DNA from: Candidatus Alcyoniella australis
Lineage (GTDB): Bacteria > Lernaellota > Lernaellaia > JAVCCG01 > Alcyoniellaceae
Reading direction: 5' to 3'
NCBI GenBank assembly: GCA_030765605.1
Contig: JAVCCG010000098.1
Span: 31,978 to 95,977 of the forward strand
Length of the DNA stretch: 64,000 nt
The notes beneath the pieces are model-generated. The model was not told where the DNA came from. It worked only from the letters and a program-made list of their open reading frames with translations, and did not search any database. Position 1 is the stretch's first letter, and each line of letters begins with the position of its first letter. The translations under genes and the position numbers were made by a program. Positions 7,200 to 15,842 of this stretch are shown here, piece after piece.

Positions 7200-9275
7200 T
7201 CAGCCGCAGCACGCGTCGTCATCGTCGTCGTCGCCCGCACTATCGTCATCGTCGTCGTCGTCATCGCCGCCGGTGATCACGATGTAGTCGGCTTTGGTTT
7301 CGACGTTCTCACCGGCCACGCCCAGGCCGGTGAGTGAAACCGTGTAGATGCCCGGCGTATTGAAGATGTAGGTCGGCGAGTTCTCGGTGGACGAGCCGCC
7401 GTCGCCGAACTCCCAGTACTGCCCCAGCAGGCAGCCGGGCAGCACATCGATCGCTGAGCTGAAGTTTACGCTCAGCGGCGCGGCTCCCTGGGTCACGTCG
7501 GCGCTGAAGTCGACGACCGGCGCCTCGCAGGGGACCGTAACCACTACCGCGTCGAGATCGAAGCCCGGGGTCGCTCCGCTGCCGCCGCTGCCGTCGTCCT
7601 CGATCTTGATGTAGCGCGCCTCGGACAGGCCCGAGGGCGAGATGTCGAGGTCGGTAGTGCCGTCGGCCACGCCGATCACCTGCCAGGGCCCCAGCCAATG
7701 CTCGGCAACGAAGATCGCAGCTCCCTCCGGGTCGGAGCCGGACTCGACGATCTGCACGTCGGCCCCGGCCGAATCGACGATCGGCGTACCAAGGCCCATG
7801 TCGAGCACCACGTAGCCGTCGTTGCCGATGGAGTAGGCATAGCCATCGGGCGCACCCAGGGCGGTCAGGGGCATCGAGGGATTGGCGTGGGTCCAGCCAT
7901 CGGCGCGGTCGTTGGCGATCACGCGCATGGCGTAATATTCGGGAGTCGCCGCCGGCACCAGCTCAAAGCTGAGTTCCTCTTTGGATCCGTCGAACACCTG
8001 CGCGGAGGATGTGGCCGGGGCGTAGCCGTTGGCCCAGGCGACCACGGTCCAATCACCGGCGCGGATGTAGCGGTGGAAGTCGCCAAGATCCGAATCGCTG
8101 TAGAACGCCCAACCCTCCTGGGCGATGCGCAACATGGCGAACAGCGGCGCGCCCGAGGCCGCGTCGACCACCGTGCCGCTCAGCCCCTGGTCGAGCACAT
8201 CGAGCAGCGCCAGTTGGCCGCTGAGATTGCGCGCATTGTAGCTCGGAATCTGCGAGTACGACGGCGTCTTGGTGCTGCTGACCTCGACGATGAACGCCAT
8301 GGCGCCGCCGGCCAGATAGTAGGTCTCCTCGCTGATGCCCTGCACCTCGTACCAATCGTAGCCGTTGGTGATCGGATAGCTCGCGGCGCTGCCGTAGACA
8401 GATGCAAGCCCGCTCAGCGTGGTGTCGTCCGGCGCGAGTTGGGGTTGGGAATCCATCGGGTAGTTGATCGTCTCTGCACCCGAATGATAGTTCGCGCCGA
8501 AGGTCAGGGCGTGCTCGAGGAAGAACTCGGTCACCGCCTGCAATTCGGGTTCGCTGCCGCCGACTCCCGAGCCCTCGTAGAAGATCGGGAACGAACGGTT
8601 CAGATCTTTGCCGTGGGAGTTGTAGCGTGTGCTCGCGGTGCAGCCGTCGGGGTTGAGCATCGGCATGATGTAGATCTCGAACCCGTCGACCAGCTGCTGT
8701 ACGCTCGCGTCGCTGTCGTACGTGCTGAGCAGATGGTTGGCGAGGTTGATCACCGCCTCAAAGCTGCTCCATTCGTCGCCGTGGATTCCGCCATCGAACC
8801 AGACCTCGGGCTCGGGCTCGTTGGTATCGGCGTTGTCGCTGATTTTAATCACCCACAACTCGCGGCCATCCACGCTCTGGCCGATGCTGAAAAGCTGCGT
8901 CAGCGCGGGGTAGCCGTCGGCCAGGTTGCCAAGCAGCGCGGCCATCGAGCTGTAGTCGTAATACCCGTCGGGCTTGGGCGAGGAGAGCTGCTGCGGTGTT
9001 TGCAGCACCTCGATCTCGTAGCCCAGGGCCTCGAGCTCGTCGATCTCCTGCGGATTGAGAAACGCCTTGAGCCCGAACTCGTCGGCCCCGTCGACGATCA
9101 GTCCCATGTGCGTTAAGGCGTCGCGCTCCGCGCGGTCCTGGGTCAGGATCAGACAGTACGACTCGTTGGCGTAATCGCGAATCTCGTCCTGGGCCGCAAC
9201 CACCGTACAAGCCAGCAGCACCGCCAGGGCGCTTGATATCGCGAGAGTCAAAGCTGAGGCTCGTTTACGTCTCAT
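7200..9275 (-). CDS. Secreted M14-family zinc carboxypeptidase with PKD domain and poly-Asp tail
   Basis: 691 aa. Residues 1-28 are a signal peptide. The M14 catalytic domain (about 105-350) shows the zinc ligands HGDE (His165, Glu168) and NYHSG (His264), the substrate-binding DLNR segment and the catalytic Glu331 (FIVEVSS). An unassigned beta region follows, then a PKD domain (about residues 588-670; YWEFGDG). The last 20 residues are two Asp runs (8 and 6) ending in Ala-Cys-Cys-Gly. Family members remove C-terminal residues from peptides; location is periplasmic or extracellular. GAGGAA precedes the start. The poly-Asp/CCG end is odd and recurs in the pilin at 52975-53880. Confidence 0.88.
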   Translation of the reverse strand: MRRKRASALTLAISSALAVLLACTVVAAQDEIRDYANESYCLILTQDRAERDALTHMGLIVDGADEFGLKAFLNPQEIDELEALGYEIEVLQTPQQLSSPKPDGYYDYSSMAALLGNLADGYPALTQLFSIGQSVDGRELWVIKISDNADTNEPEPEVWFDGGIHGDEWSSFEAVINLANHLLSTYDSDASVQQLVDGFEIYIMPMLNPDGCTASTRYNSHGKDLNRSFPIFYEGSGVGGSEPELQAVTEFFLEHALTFGANYHSGAETINYPMDSQPQLAPDDTTLSGLASVYGSAASYPITNGYDWYEVQGISEETYYLAGGAMAFIVEVSSTKTPSYSQIPSYNARNLSGQLALLDVLDQGLSGTVVDAASGAPLFAMLRIAQEGWAFYSDSDLGDFHRYIRAGDWTVVAWANGYAPATSSAQVFDGSKEELSFELVPAATPEYYAMRVIANDRADGWTHANPSMPLTALGAPDGYAYSIGNDGYVVLDMGLGTPIVDSAGADVQIVESGSDPEGAAIFVAEHWLGPWQVIGVADGTTDLDISPSGLSEARYIKIEDDGSGGSGATPGFDLDAVVVTVPCEAPVVDFSADVTQGAAPLSVNFSSAIDVLPGCLLGQYWEFGDGGSSTENSPTYIFNTPGIYTVSLTGLGVAGENVETKADYIVITGGDDDDDDDDSAGDDDDDDACCG

Positions 9276-9290
9276 GGTTGGTTCCTCTAT

Positions 9291-9360
9291 GCGGCTTTGA
9301 GCCGTTGCAAAACTCGCGTATCTCTATGGTCGTTTACTAAAAATCCACTCCGCGTCGCGC
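9291..9360 (+). repeat. Dispersed intergenic repeat, copy 3 (forward)
   Basis: Hairpin GCGGCT-TTG-AGCCGt, then CAAAACTCGCGTA, CTATGGTCGTT and AATCCACTCCGCG. The order and spacing match the array unit at 57907-58310 closely. It lies in the upstream region of the M14 gene. Confidence 0.65.
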
Positions 9361-9389
9361 AGAGCATCATTGAACAATGACTACTGTCC

Positions 9390-9421
9390 GCTCGCGTGCT
9401 TTGCCGCAGCGCCAAGCTGCC
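9390..9421 (-). repeat. Dispersed intergenic repeat, partial copy 4 (reverse)
   Basis: On the minus strand: imperfect hairpin GGCAGCTTGGCGCTGC followed by GGCAAAGCACGCGAG, resembling the first half of the repeat unit. The second half is not recognisable. Confidence 0.4.
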
Positions 9422-9468
9422 TGATTGATAAATCATCATGAATAATCCGGACTGGGGTTTCAAGCGAG

Positions 9469-10425
9469 CTAATGCACCGTCTCGGTGCTCAGACTGCGCT
9501 CGAAGGCCAGGCCCACGCGGCGCGGTTCGCCCTCGTGCTCAAAGGTCAGCCGGACCTGGGTGGTCGATTCGATCGAGACCACAACTCCCTCGTGGCGGTC
9601 CAGGACCATCGTCCCGGCCAGGGAGCCGACTTCGACCTCGTACTTAACTCCGTGCAGGTCGTTGGCCGGAAACTCGAGTTCATCGATCAAGGGCGCGATA
9701 TCGGCGGAGAAGCTGATGATCGCCAGCGAGTCGTGTCGGCCCTCGAGCCGCTCGAGGGTATAGCGCGTGCGCAGCTCCAGATCGCCCAGCAGCGGATCGC
9801 TCCACGTGCGGTTCGCGTGCCAGCTGCGGCCGGGCGAGACCCGGCCCGCGGGAAGCGGCGGAAAGCGCAGATGCAGCAGCCGCAGCAGGAAGTCCGAGCG
9901 CAGCACATCGGCCAACCGCTTTGCCAGCTCGTCGGCCTGGGGCCCCTCGCCCAATGCCTGGGCAATGCTGCGGGCCGCCCCGTCGATCCCGTCGACCAGC
10001 TCGATTGAGCCGTCGTCGTTTAGGGCGATGGTGACCGGCCGCTGGAGCAGCATGGTCATCGGCGCGTAGGCCTCGCGCGCCAGGAGATCTTCGTCTTGAC
10101 TGTCGAAGCTGCGCCGCGGTCTGCTGGGCAGATCGTTTTCGCTGATGAACCGGCTACAGGTCAGACGCATCAGCCGCGGGCCGCGTTGCTCGGATTTGAG
10201 GTGCTCCAGCCGGTAGTAAAGCGTGTGGCTCTCGACGAACTGGTGGGGCACGCCCTGGATCGAGCCGACCCCGCTGATCCGCTCCTGGGCGCGGTATTCC
10301 AGCGGCCGTCCCGGGTCGGGATCATAGGTCAGCCGCACGCCCTGGGCGCAGCCGGGAATCAGCCAAGCCGCCCACAGCGCGGCGAGGACAATCGATCCCC
10401 ATCTGAAGCACGGTTTGCGTTTCAT
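9469..10425 (-). CDS. Lipoprotein of unknown function (DUF6263-like architecture)
   Basis: 318 aa with a lipoprotein signal peptide (hydrophobic stretch ending LIPGC, Cys at residue 26). The mature part is predicted mixed alpha/beta with no catalytic motif I recognise. Layout resembles the neighbour at 10489-11415: an early YRAQERI-like strand, a central helical part and a late segment in which a Gly-x-Met-Val-Leu-Asp 'background' strand precedes a Val/Ser-Ile strand. This suggests the two are distant paralogues. Similar envelope proteins are grouped as DUF6263, but that assignment is only by eye. No Shine-Dalgarno is obvious before the ATG. Confidence 0.6.
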   Translation of the reverse strand: MKRKPCFRWGSIVLAALWAAWLIPGCAQGVRLTYDPDPGRPLEYRAQERISGVGSIQGVPHQFVESHTLYYRLEHLKSEQRGPRLMRLTCSRFISENDLPSRPRRSFDSQDEDLLAREAYAPMTMLLQRPVTIALNDDGSIELVDGIDGAARSIAQALGEGPQADELAKRLADVLRSDFLLRLLHLRFPPLPAGRVSPGRSWHANRTWSDPLLGDLELRTRYTLERLEGRHDSLAIISFSADIAPLIDELEFPANDLHGVKYEVEVGSLAGTMVLDRHEGVVVSIESTTQVRLTFEHEGEPRRVGLAFERSLSTETVH

Positions 10426-10488
10426 CTTAGCCCGTATTATTCACGAAGCTTCGACTACAGCACGGGCGGTGCAATCGACGGCAGGCAG

Positions 10489-11415
10489 CTATTTGACCTG
10501 CAGTATGATCGTGGCCGTAATCGCCATCGACATCGTTGCCTGACCCTCTTCGCCCATGGACATCGCCATATCGATCAGGTCCTCGGAGCGCACCACGGTG
10601 CCGCTATTGGTGTTGAAGTCGATGTTGCCCTCGACCTTGAGCCGGTCGACCTTGGTCGGCGGATCTCCGGGATTGGCCGGCTGCTCCAGGGTCTTGCGCA
10701 GATCGTCGGTCTTGACCGCGTACTCGAGCTTGGCCAGGTCGCCCTCGCGCGATTTAAGCGTGATTTGGGCCGGCATTGTATCGGCGTCGACCACCTCTCC
10801 GCCCCAGATCTTCTCCCAGGAGTCACCGGGTTTGACCTTCTTTTGCGGGTCCAGGTCGCGGATGTTGACTAGCGCGCCGATATCGGTGGTATCGGAGAAC
10901 AGGCTGTCGAACTCACCGGCCACGGCCTGCTTATCTTCGGGCGTCGAGATCTTGGACTGAACCGACTCGACCAACGCTTCGCGTCCGTCGACCTGCACCA
11001 CGTTGTTCTTGTTGTCCAGCACAACGACCACCGGCTTATTGACCAGCGCGGCATAGAGCTGTTGCTCCGGAGCGCCGGGCTCATCGCCGGAAATGGTGCT
11101 GTAGGTCTTGGCCGGCTCGCCCTGGCTTGTCTCCTCGAGCTGCACCGAGCGCACTGTGATCTGAATCCGACGTCGTTTCTGATCGTTGGGCTTGAGCACC
11201 TCGCGGTCGAACTCGATGGTGCGCTTGGTCTGCGCGTCGCCAAGCGAAGAGCCGAACATCGTCAGGCTCATCTGTAGGTTCATCGTCTGTACGTAGCCAA
11301 GCTTGTCGCCCGGCTTGAACTTGGACTCCAGCTCGCCCGCGACAGCGGCCGTGGCGACCATCGCCAGGCACAGGGCGATCGACAGGGTCCAGGCAGTGCG
11401 TCTCGAAATAATCAT
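10489..11415 (-). CDS. Exported protein of unknown function (DUF6263-like)
   Basis: 308 aa from the ATG at 11415, chosen because GGAGG sits 8 bases upstream and the protein then opens with a clean signal peptide (MIISRRTAWTLSIALCLAMV...AVAGELES). The mature region begins FKPGDKLGYVQTMNLQMSL and ends with a GNIDFNTNSGTVVRSED strand and a long hydrophobic Met-rich beta segment. No enzymatic motif is visible. Likely periplasmic. It is the upstream member of a pair with the lipoprotein at 9469-10425 and is divergent from the MscS gene. Confidence 0.6.
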   Translation of the reverse strand: MIISRRTAWTLSIALCLAMVATAAVAGELESKFKPGDKLGYVQTMNLQMSLTMFGSSLGDAQTKRTIEFDREVLKPNDQKRRRIQITVRSVQLEETSQGEPAKTYSTISGDEPGAPEQQLYAALVNKPVVVVLDNKNNVVQVDGREALVESVQSKISTPEDKQAVAGEFDSLFSDTTDIGALVNIRDLDPQKKVKPGDSWEKIWGGEVVDADTMPAQITLKSREGDLAKLEYAVKTDDLRKTLEQPANPGDPPTKVDRLKVEGNIDFNTNSGTVVRSEDLIDMAMSMGEEGQATMSMAITATIILQVK

Positions 11416-11544
11416 CGAACAATCCTCCACGCGGATGTGAAGCCTCCGTTTATCATGGGGCGAATTCCAGAGCAAGCGGGATTGACATCGCCGGGTCGAT
11501 CTGGAAGTTTCAGCCCTGTGCCTGGATAACCGTAGAGGAGCTAG

Positions 11545-12696
11545 ATGGAAACCAACGCGGCCAACGGACTAATGGCGATGATCCTGGAATACGTCAAATA
11601 CGAATTCATGGGGATCGCGGCCTGGCAATATTTGGCGGCCTTCGGGCTGATCTTGCTGGGCTACGTGCTCAAGCGGGTCGTGGTCGCGGTGCTGGGCAAG
11701 GCGCGCTGGGTGGCCGACAAAACCACGGTGCGCATCGACGACATCGTGATCACCGCACTCGAGCGCCCGTTGGGAACGGCCTGCGTGCTCGGCGGCCTGG
11801 CCCTGGCGGTGGTGATCTTGCCGCTGCCCACCGAGCCGTTGAACATCGAGCGCTTTGCCTACGCCGTGCTGCGCGCCGCCTCGACCCTGCTGGTGATCTG
11901 GTTCCTGGTGCGCCTCTCCGACGGGCTGATGAGCTACTGGGAGGAGCGCGCCGAAAAGACCGAGAGCAAGTTCGACAACCAGTTCGTGCCGATCCTGCGT
12001 AAAAGCCTCAAGGCGTTCCTGGTCGTGATCGGACTGGTGATGATCCTGCAACACCTGGGCTACTCCGTGACCTCGCTGCTCGCGGGACTTGGCATCGGCA
12101 CCGCGGCCATCGCCCTGGCCTCCAAAGACACTTTGGCCAACCTCTTTGGCTCGATCGTGATCTTCGTGGATCGGCCCTTCGCCGTGGGCGACTGGGTCGA
12201 GATCGGCTCGGTGGAGGGGACTGTCGAGGAGGTCGGCCTGCGCGTGACCCGCATTCGCACCTTTGCCAACAGCCTGATTACGATTCCCAACTCCCAGCTG
12301 ACCACCACCGCCATCAACAACTGGTCGCGGATGAAAAAACGCCGAATTAAGATGCGCGTGGGCCTGACCTACGACACCACGCCCGAGCAGATGGAGGCCG
12401 CGGTGCTCAAGATCCGCGAGGCCATCGAGTCCGACCCCAACCTGCACCACGACTTCTATTTGGTGAACTTCGAGGAGCTGGCCTCAAGCTCGCTGAACAT
12501 CTTTATCTACTGCTTTACCGTGACCACCAACTGGGCCGAGCATATGCAGGCCAAACAGGAGTTCCTACTGCGGCTGATGCGCGTGACCCACGAACTCGGC
12601 CTGGAGTTCGCCTTCCCGACCCAAACCTTGCACGTGCCCGAGCTGACCCTGGAATCAGGCGCACCCGAGGCCATGCTATCGGACGTACCTCGATAG
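11545..12696 (+). CDS. MscS-family mechanosensitive ion channel
   Basis: 383 aa preceded by GAGGAG. Three to four membrane helices (about residues 28-50, 70-98, 105-122, 150-172), then the MscS core: pore helix GIGTAAIALASKDTLANLFGS, beta domain FVDRPFAVGDWVEIG, EGTVEEVGLRVTRIRTFANSLITIPNS, and a cytoplasmic alpha/beta domain. These channels open under membrane tension and release solutes on osmotic downshock. Length fits the larger MscS/YnaI-type proteins. It ends 11 bases from the convergent pentapeptide gene. Confidence 0.92.
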   Translation: METNAANGLMAMILEYVKYEFMGIAAWQYLAAFGLILLGYVLKRVVVAVLGKARWVADKTTVRIDDIVITALERPLGTACVLGGLALAVVILPLPTEPLNIERFAYAVLRAASTLLVIWFLVRLSDGLMSYWEERAEKTESKFDNQFVPILRKSLKAFLVVIGLVMILQHLGYSVTSLLAGLGIGTAAIALASKDTLANLFGSIVIFVDRPFAVGDWVEIGSVEGTVEEVGLRVTRIRTFANSLITIPNSQLTTTAINNWSRMKKRRIKMRVGLTYDTTPEQMEAAVLKIREAIESDPNLHHDFYLVNFEELASSSLNIFIYCFTVTTNWAEHMQAKQEFLLRLMRVTHELGLEFAFPTQTLHVPELTLESGAPEAMLSDVPR

Positions 12697-12707
12697 GTAG
12701 AATCGAA

Positions 12708-13634
12708 TTAGCTTCTGCGAGCCAACTTGCTGACGAAGGCCGGGATCAGGATAACGAGCATCACGTAGCCCAGTAACATTTCTATATTCACTGCTGTGGC
12801 CGCGACGTTTGTGTGGGGAACTAGGTTGCTGGAACCAATGGGTACGAAAGTGAAAAAGCTGTAGTGCATGACGCTGAATCGGGTCCAAGGCAAAGGCTCA
12901 GCATCAAATGAGCCAGGCGGCAGAAAGTCATAGAATAAGAATCCGAAGCCAATAGGTAGGACAATACATAAGCCAAGCAAGAGCCAGAGAAACCTCCCGC
13001 AGTCAGCGAATATCAGCCAGGGATAGTAGAGGACTTTTTCCCTCTTCGTCTCCTGTAGCTCTTCAAGATAATCCTGGTCCTGGGCAAAGCGCTTGAAACG
13101 CTGACTGCCGTAGCAACCCTCGACACGAATGCCTCTGCACCTCGTTTTTCGATTAAAAGTAACCCCAGCAACATTGGCTTTTTCCAGGTTCGCGAAGCCG
13201 AGGTAAGCGCCCTTGAGGTGTGACCCAATGAGGTCAGCTCCATCGAGGTGTGCCCCATTTAGGAAAGCGCCCTTGAGATGCGCCCCAGAGAGGGCAGCGC
13301 CCTGGAGCTGCGCCCCCAAGAGTTTAGCTCCCTCGAGATGCGCCCCTACAAGGTTGGTTTTCTCGAGATGCGCCCCAATGAGGTAAGCGCCATTGAGGTG
13401 TGCCCTGCTGAAGTTAGCACCCTCGAGGTGTGCCTCAAAGAGGTTAGCGCCCTCGAGGTGTGCCTCGCTGAGGTCAGCGCCCTTGAGGTGTGCATCATTG
13501 AGGATAGCGCCCTTGAGGTGCGGAAACCATCTAGGGTTTTCCTTGCGAAGTTCGTTCCATTCCTTGACCCGGCTTTCCTGAAGCATGGCGATTGCTTCTT
13601 CTTTGGAAATCGGGGGCTGATATTTGTCGGTCAT
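12708..13634 (-). CDS. Pentapeptide-repeat protein with C-terminal pore-like membrane domain
   Basis: 308 aa. Residues 40-150 are eleven consecutive ten-residue units of the form (K/E)GA-x-L-x-x-A-H-L, i.e. paired pentapeptide repeats that fold as a right-handed quadrilateral beta-helix. A charged linker follows (about 160-200), then a membrane helix (about 212-236), a re-entrant-like stretch (HYSFFTFVPIGSSNLVP, 257-273) and a second helix (283-302). This helix-loop-helix resembles the two-helix K+ channel pore, but the TxGYG filter is missing. At DNA level the repeats are near 30-bp tandem repeats (13184-13515). The gene is visibly less GC-rich than its neighbours, suggesting transfer. Confidence 0.75.
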   Translation of the reverse strand: MTDKYQPPISKEEAIAMLQESRVKEWNELRKENPRWFPHLKGAILNDAHLKGADLSEAHLEGANLFEAHLEGANFSRAHLNGAYLIGAHLEKTNLVGAHLEGAKLLGAQLQGAALSGAHLKGAFLNGAHLDGADLIGSHLKGAYLGFANLEKANVAGVTFNRKTRCRGIRVEGCYGSQRFKRFAQDQDYLEELQETKREKVLYYPWLIFADCGRFLWLLLGLCIVLPIGFGFLFYDFLPPGSFDAEPLPWTRFSVMHYSFFTFVPIGSSNLVPHTNVAATAVNIEMLLGYVMLVILIPAFVSKLARRS

Positions 13635-13811
13635 GGTCCAACCCTTAATAGACTTAGTTGCTAAGTGTACAAGTCATGCAAGCCCTGCGTCGATTAGTTA
13701 GACATTCCACAAGAGCCTTTGCAACCTGCAACAACCGGCCCGCAATACGAGCTACGTCATAAGCTGCCTTGCGATGCTCTGCGAAGATCCTATCCAAGAT
13801 TGGAGGGCACT

Positions 13812-15395
13812 ATGCAGAGCAATCCCAAGGATGCGGACCCTAAAAATATAATCCTCTCACGCAGCCCGTCCACTGGCGAGATTTTAGGCGAGGTGCCGAT
13901 CACATCGCGCGAGCAGGCGGCCCAGGCTATCGAGTCGGCGCGCGTGGCGGCCCGGCAGTGGGGCGAGACCGACTTTCGCGAGCGCGAAAAGGTGCTCAAG
14001 GCTGCCAACGACTACATCTACAAGCACTTCGACCGCATTGCCAAGCTGATCTCGGATGAGAACGGCAAGTCGCGGGTCGAGGCGGTGAGCGCGGAAATCA
14101 CCCCCGCGATGTACACGATCAAACATCTGGCGGACAACGCCCGGCGCATTCTCTCGGACGAGCCGATCTCGATGTTCCTCTGGGGACTGGCGGGCAAGAC
14201 CAGCACGATCCACTATTTGCCCTGGGGAGTGATCGGCATCATCTCGCCCTGGAACTACCCTTTCGGCATCCCCATGACCCAGCTCAGCGCGGCGCTGGTG
14301 GCGGGCAACGCGGTGGTGCTCAAGCCCAGCTCGTCCACGCCGCTGATCGGCGAGATGATCAACGAGATCTGGGCCGCGGCCGGATTGCCCGCGGACGTGC
14401 TGAGCGTAATCCAGGGGCCCGGACCTTTGGGCGAGGTGCTCATCGAGCAACGCGTGGATCGGCTGGTGTTCACCGGCTCGGTGGAGATCGGCCGCCACGT
14501 GGCGCGGCTGGCCGCGGACAAGCTGATCCCGCTGACCCTCGAGCTGGGTGGCAAGGACCCGGCGATCGTGCTTGAGGACGCGGACCTCGAGGCGGCCACC
14601 AGCGGCATTCTCTGGGGCGCCATGGCCAACGCGGGCCAAACCTGCGCGAGCATCGAGCGCGTGTACGTACACGACTCGATCTTCGAGCCGTTCGTCGAGC
14701 TGATCACGAAAAAGGCGCGCAGCCTGCGGGTGGGGCCGGACCGCGATTTCGACACGGACGTGGGCGCGATCACCAGCAGCGGCCAATTGCGAATCATCGA
14801 GCAGCAGGTCGAGCAGGCGCGGGCCGCCGGAGCCACGGTGCTCTGCGGCGGGGACTCGCCACAGATCGAGGGCGGGCGCTTTTTTCCGCCGACGATTATC
14901 ATCGACGTGGATCACACAATGCCGGTCATGGCCGAGGAGACCTTCGGCCCGCTGCTGCCGATCATGCGTTTTACCGATGTGGAGCAGGCAATCGAGCTGG
15001 CCAACGACTCGCCCTTCGGCCTCTCGGCCAGTGTCTGGACCGCGGATATCGCGCGCGGCAAAGGCATCGCCCGCAAGCTGCGGGCCGGGACCGTGACCCT
15101 CAACGACAGCCTCTACACCTACGGCTTGGCTGAGACGCCCTGGGGCGGAATCAAGGACTCGGGCTACGGCCGGACCCACGGTCGCGACGGACTGCTGGAG
15201 ATGGCGCGGCCGCTGCACGTGGCGTCGGATCGCTTCTTTAAAATGAAGAAGCCCTGGTGGTACCCCTACAACCGCGAGCTGTACGACTCGCTCAAGCGCG
15301 GCCTGGCGTTCCTCACCGGCGTCAATATTGGCAAGCAGCGCAGTGCGGGATTATTCAAGCTGATTAAAAGCTTCTCGCCCAAGAGCAGGCTCTGA
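13812..15395 (+). CDS. NAD(P)-dependent aldehyde dehydrogenase
   Basis: 527 aa starting at the ATG at 13812, preceded by GGAGG; an earlier in-frame ATG lacks a ribosome site. Complete ALDH fold: cofactor region PWNYPFGIPM, VVLKPSSSTPL, FTGSVEIGR, general base in LELGGKDP (Glu244), nucleophile in NAGQTCASIE (Cys278), and EETFGPLLPI. These enzymes oxidise aldehydes to acids. The C-terminus is longer than usual (about 40 residues after the HGRDGLLEMARPL segment, with KKPWWYPYN), as in some fatty-aldehyde or ALDH22-like forms. It ends 6 bases from the convergent lipoprotein gene. Confidence 0.9.
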   Translation: MQSNPKDADPKNIILSRSPSTGEILGEVPITSREQAAQAIESARVAARQWGETDFREREKVLKAANDYIYKHFDRIAKLISDENGKSRVEAVSAEITPAMYTIKHLADNARRILSDEPISMFLWGLAGKTSTIHYLPWGVIGIISPWNYPFGIPMTQLSAALVAGNAVVLKPSSSTPLIGEMINEIWAAAGLPADVLSVIQGPGPLGEVLIEQRVDRLVFTGSVEIGRHVARLAADKLIPLTLELGGKDPAIVLEDADLEAATSGILWGAMANAGQTCASIERVYVHDSIFEPFVELITKKARSLRVGPDRDFDTDVGAITSSGQLRIIEQQVEQARAAGATVLCGGDSPQIEGGRFFPPTIIIDVDHTMPVMAEETFGPLLPIMRFTDVEQAIELANDSPFGLSASVWTADIARGKGIARKLRAGTVTLNDSLYTYGLAETPWGGIKDSGYGRTHGRDGLLEMARPLHVASDRFFKMKKPWWYPYNRELYDSLKRGLAFLTGVNIGKQRSAGLFKLIKSFSPKSRL

Positions 15396-15401
15396 TCGGA
15401 A

Positions 15402-15842
15402 TCAGGGGTTGTAGCGGTCGACCCAGACGCGGACCACGCTTGCGGCGCGGTTGCCCCGCGCATCTTCGGCCATGGCGTAGATGTCCAGGTAGCGAAAGTT
15501 GGGGTTGAACGGGACGTTGAGCGTTCCCGCGATCCGCGCGTCGCGCAGCGGCACGGCCAGCCGTTCCAGCCCGTACTGGAGCTGCATCGGATGCACGTTG
15601 AGCAGCGCCACGCAGTGCCACTGGATCATCACCACGTCGTAGGGGCCTGTGGCGCGCACGCTGATCGCCAGCTCGTCGCCGATGGTCGCTCGGACGCCGT
15701 TGGCCGGAGTCTCGATCGATACGCTCAGGGCCTGCTCGCCTTGATCCGGGCAGTCCAACTCGTCGCGCTCCTCCTCGCAGGCGCACAGCGCCAGGCAGGC
15801 GATCAACGCGGTTATCATTAACAATTCGGTAAATCGCCTCAT
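15402..15842 (-). CDS. Small lipoprotein with Ig-like fold, unknown function
   Basis: 146 aa from the ATG at 15842, which overlaps the stop of the upstream beta-helix gene (ATGA) and has GGAGG 7 bases before it. Signal peptide with lipobox (LALCAC), followed by an acidic EEERDELDC stretch. The rest (LSVSIETPANG...GDELAISVRATGPYDVV...) reads like an Ig/fibronectin-type beta-sandwich. No enzyme motif. Translational coupling suggests it works with the secreted beta-helix protein upstream. Confidence 0.6.
   Translation of the reverse strand: MRRFTELLMITALIACLALCACEEERDELDCPDQGEQALSVSIETPANGVRATIGDELAISVRATGPYDVVMIQWHCVALLNVHPMQLQYGLERLAVPLRDARIAGTLNVPFNPNFRYLDIYAMAEDARGNRAASVVRVWVDRYNP

Noticed and set aside
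7698-9116. 472-codon plus-strand ORF opposite the M14 peptidase
   Set aside because: Antisense shadow; composition is Arg/Val/Gly-rich with no motif, and the minus strand shows complete M14 motifs.
13184-13515. 30-bp direct repeats as a non-coding satellite
   Set aside because: They are in frame and encode the ten-residue pentapeptide-repeat units of the 12708-13634 gene.
13884-15218. 444-codon minus-strand ORF under the aldehyde dehydrogenase
   Set aside because: Antisense shadow of a gene with an intact ALDH active site.
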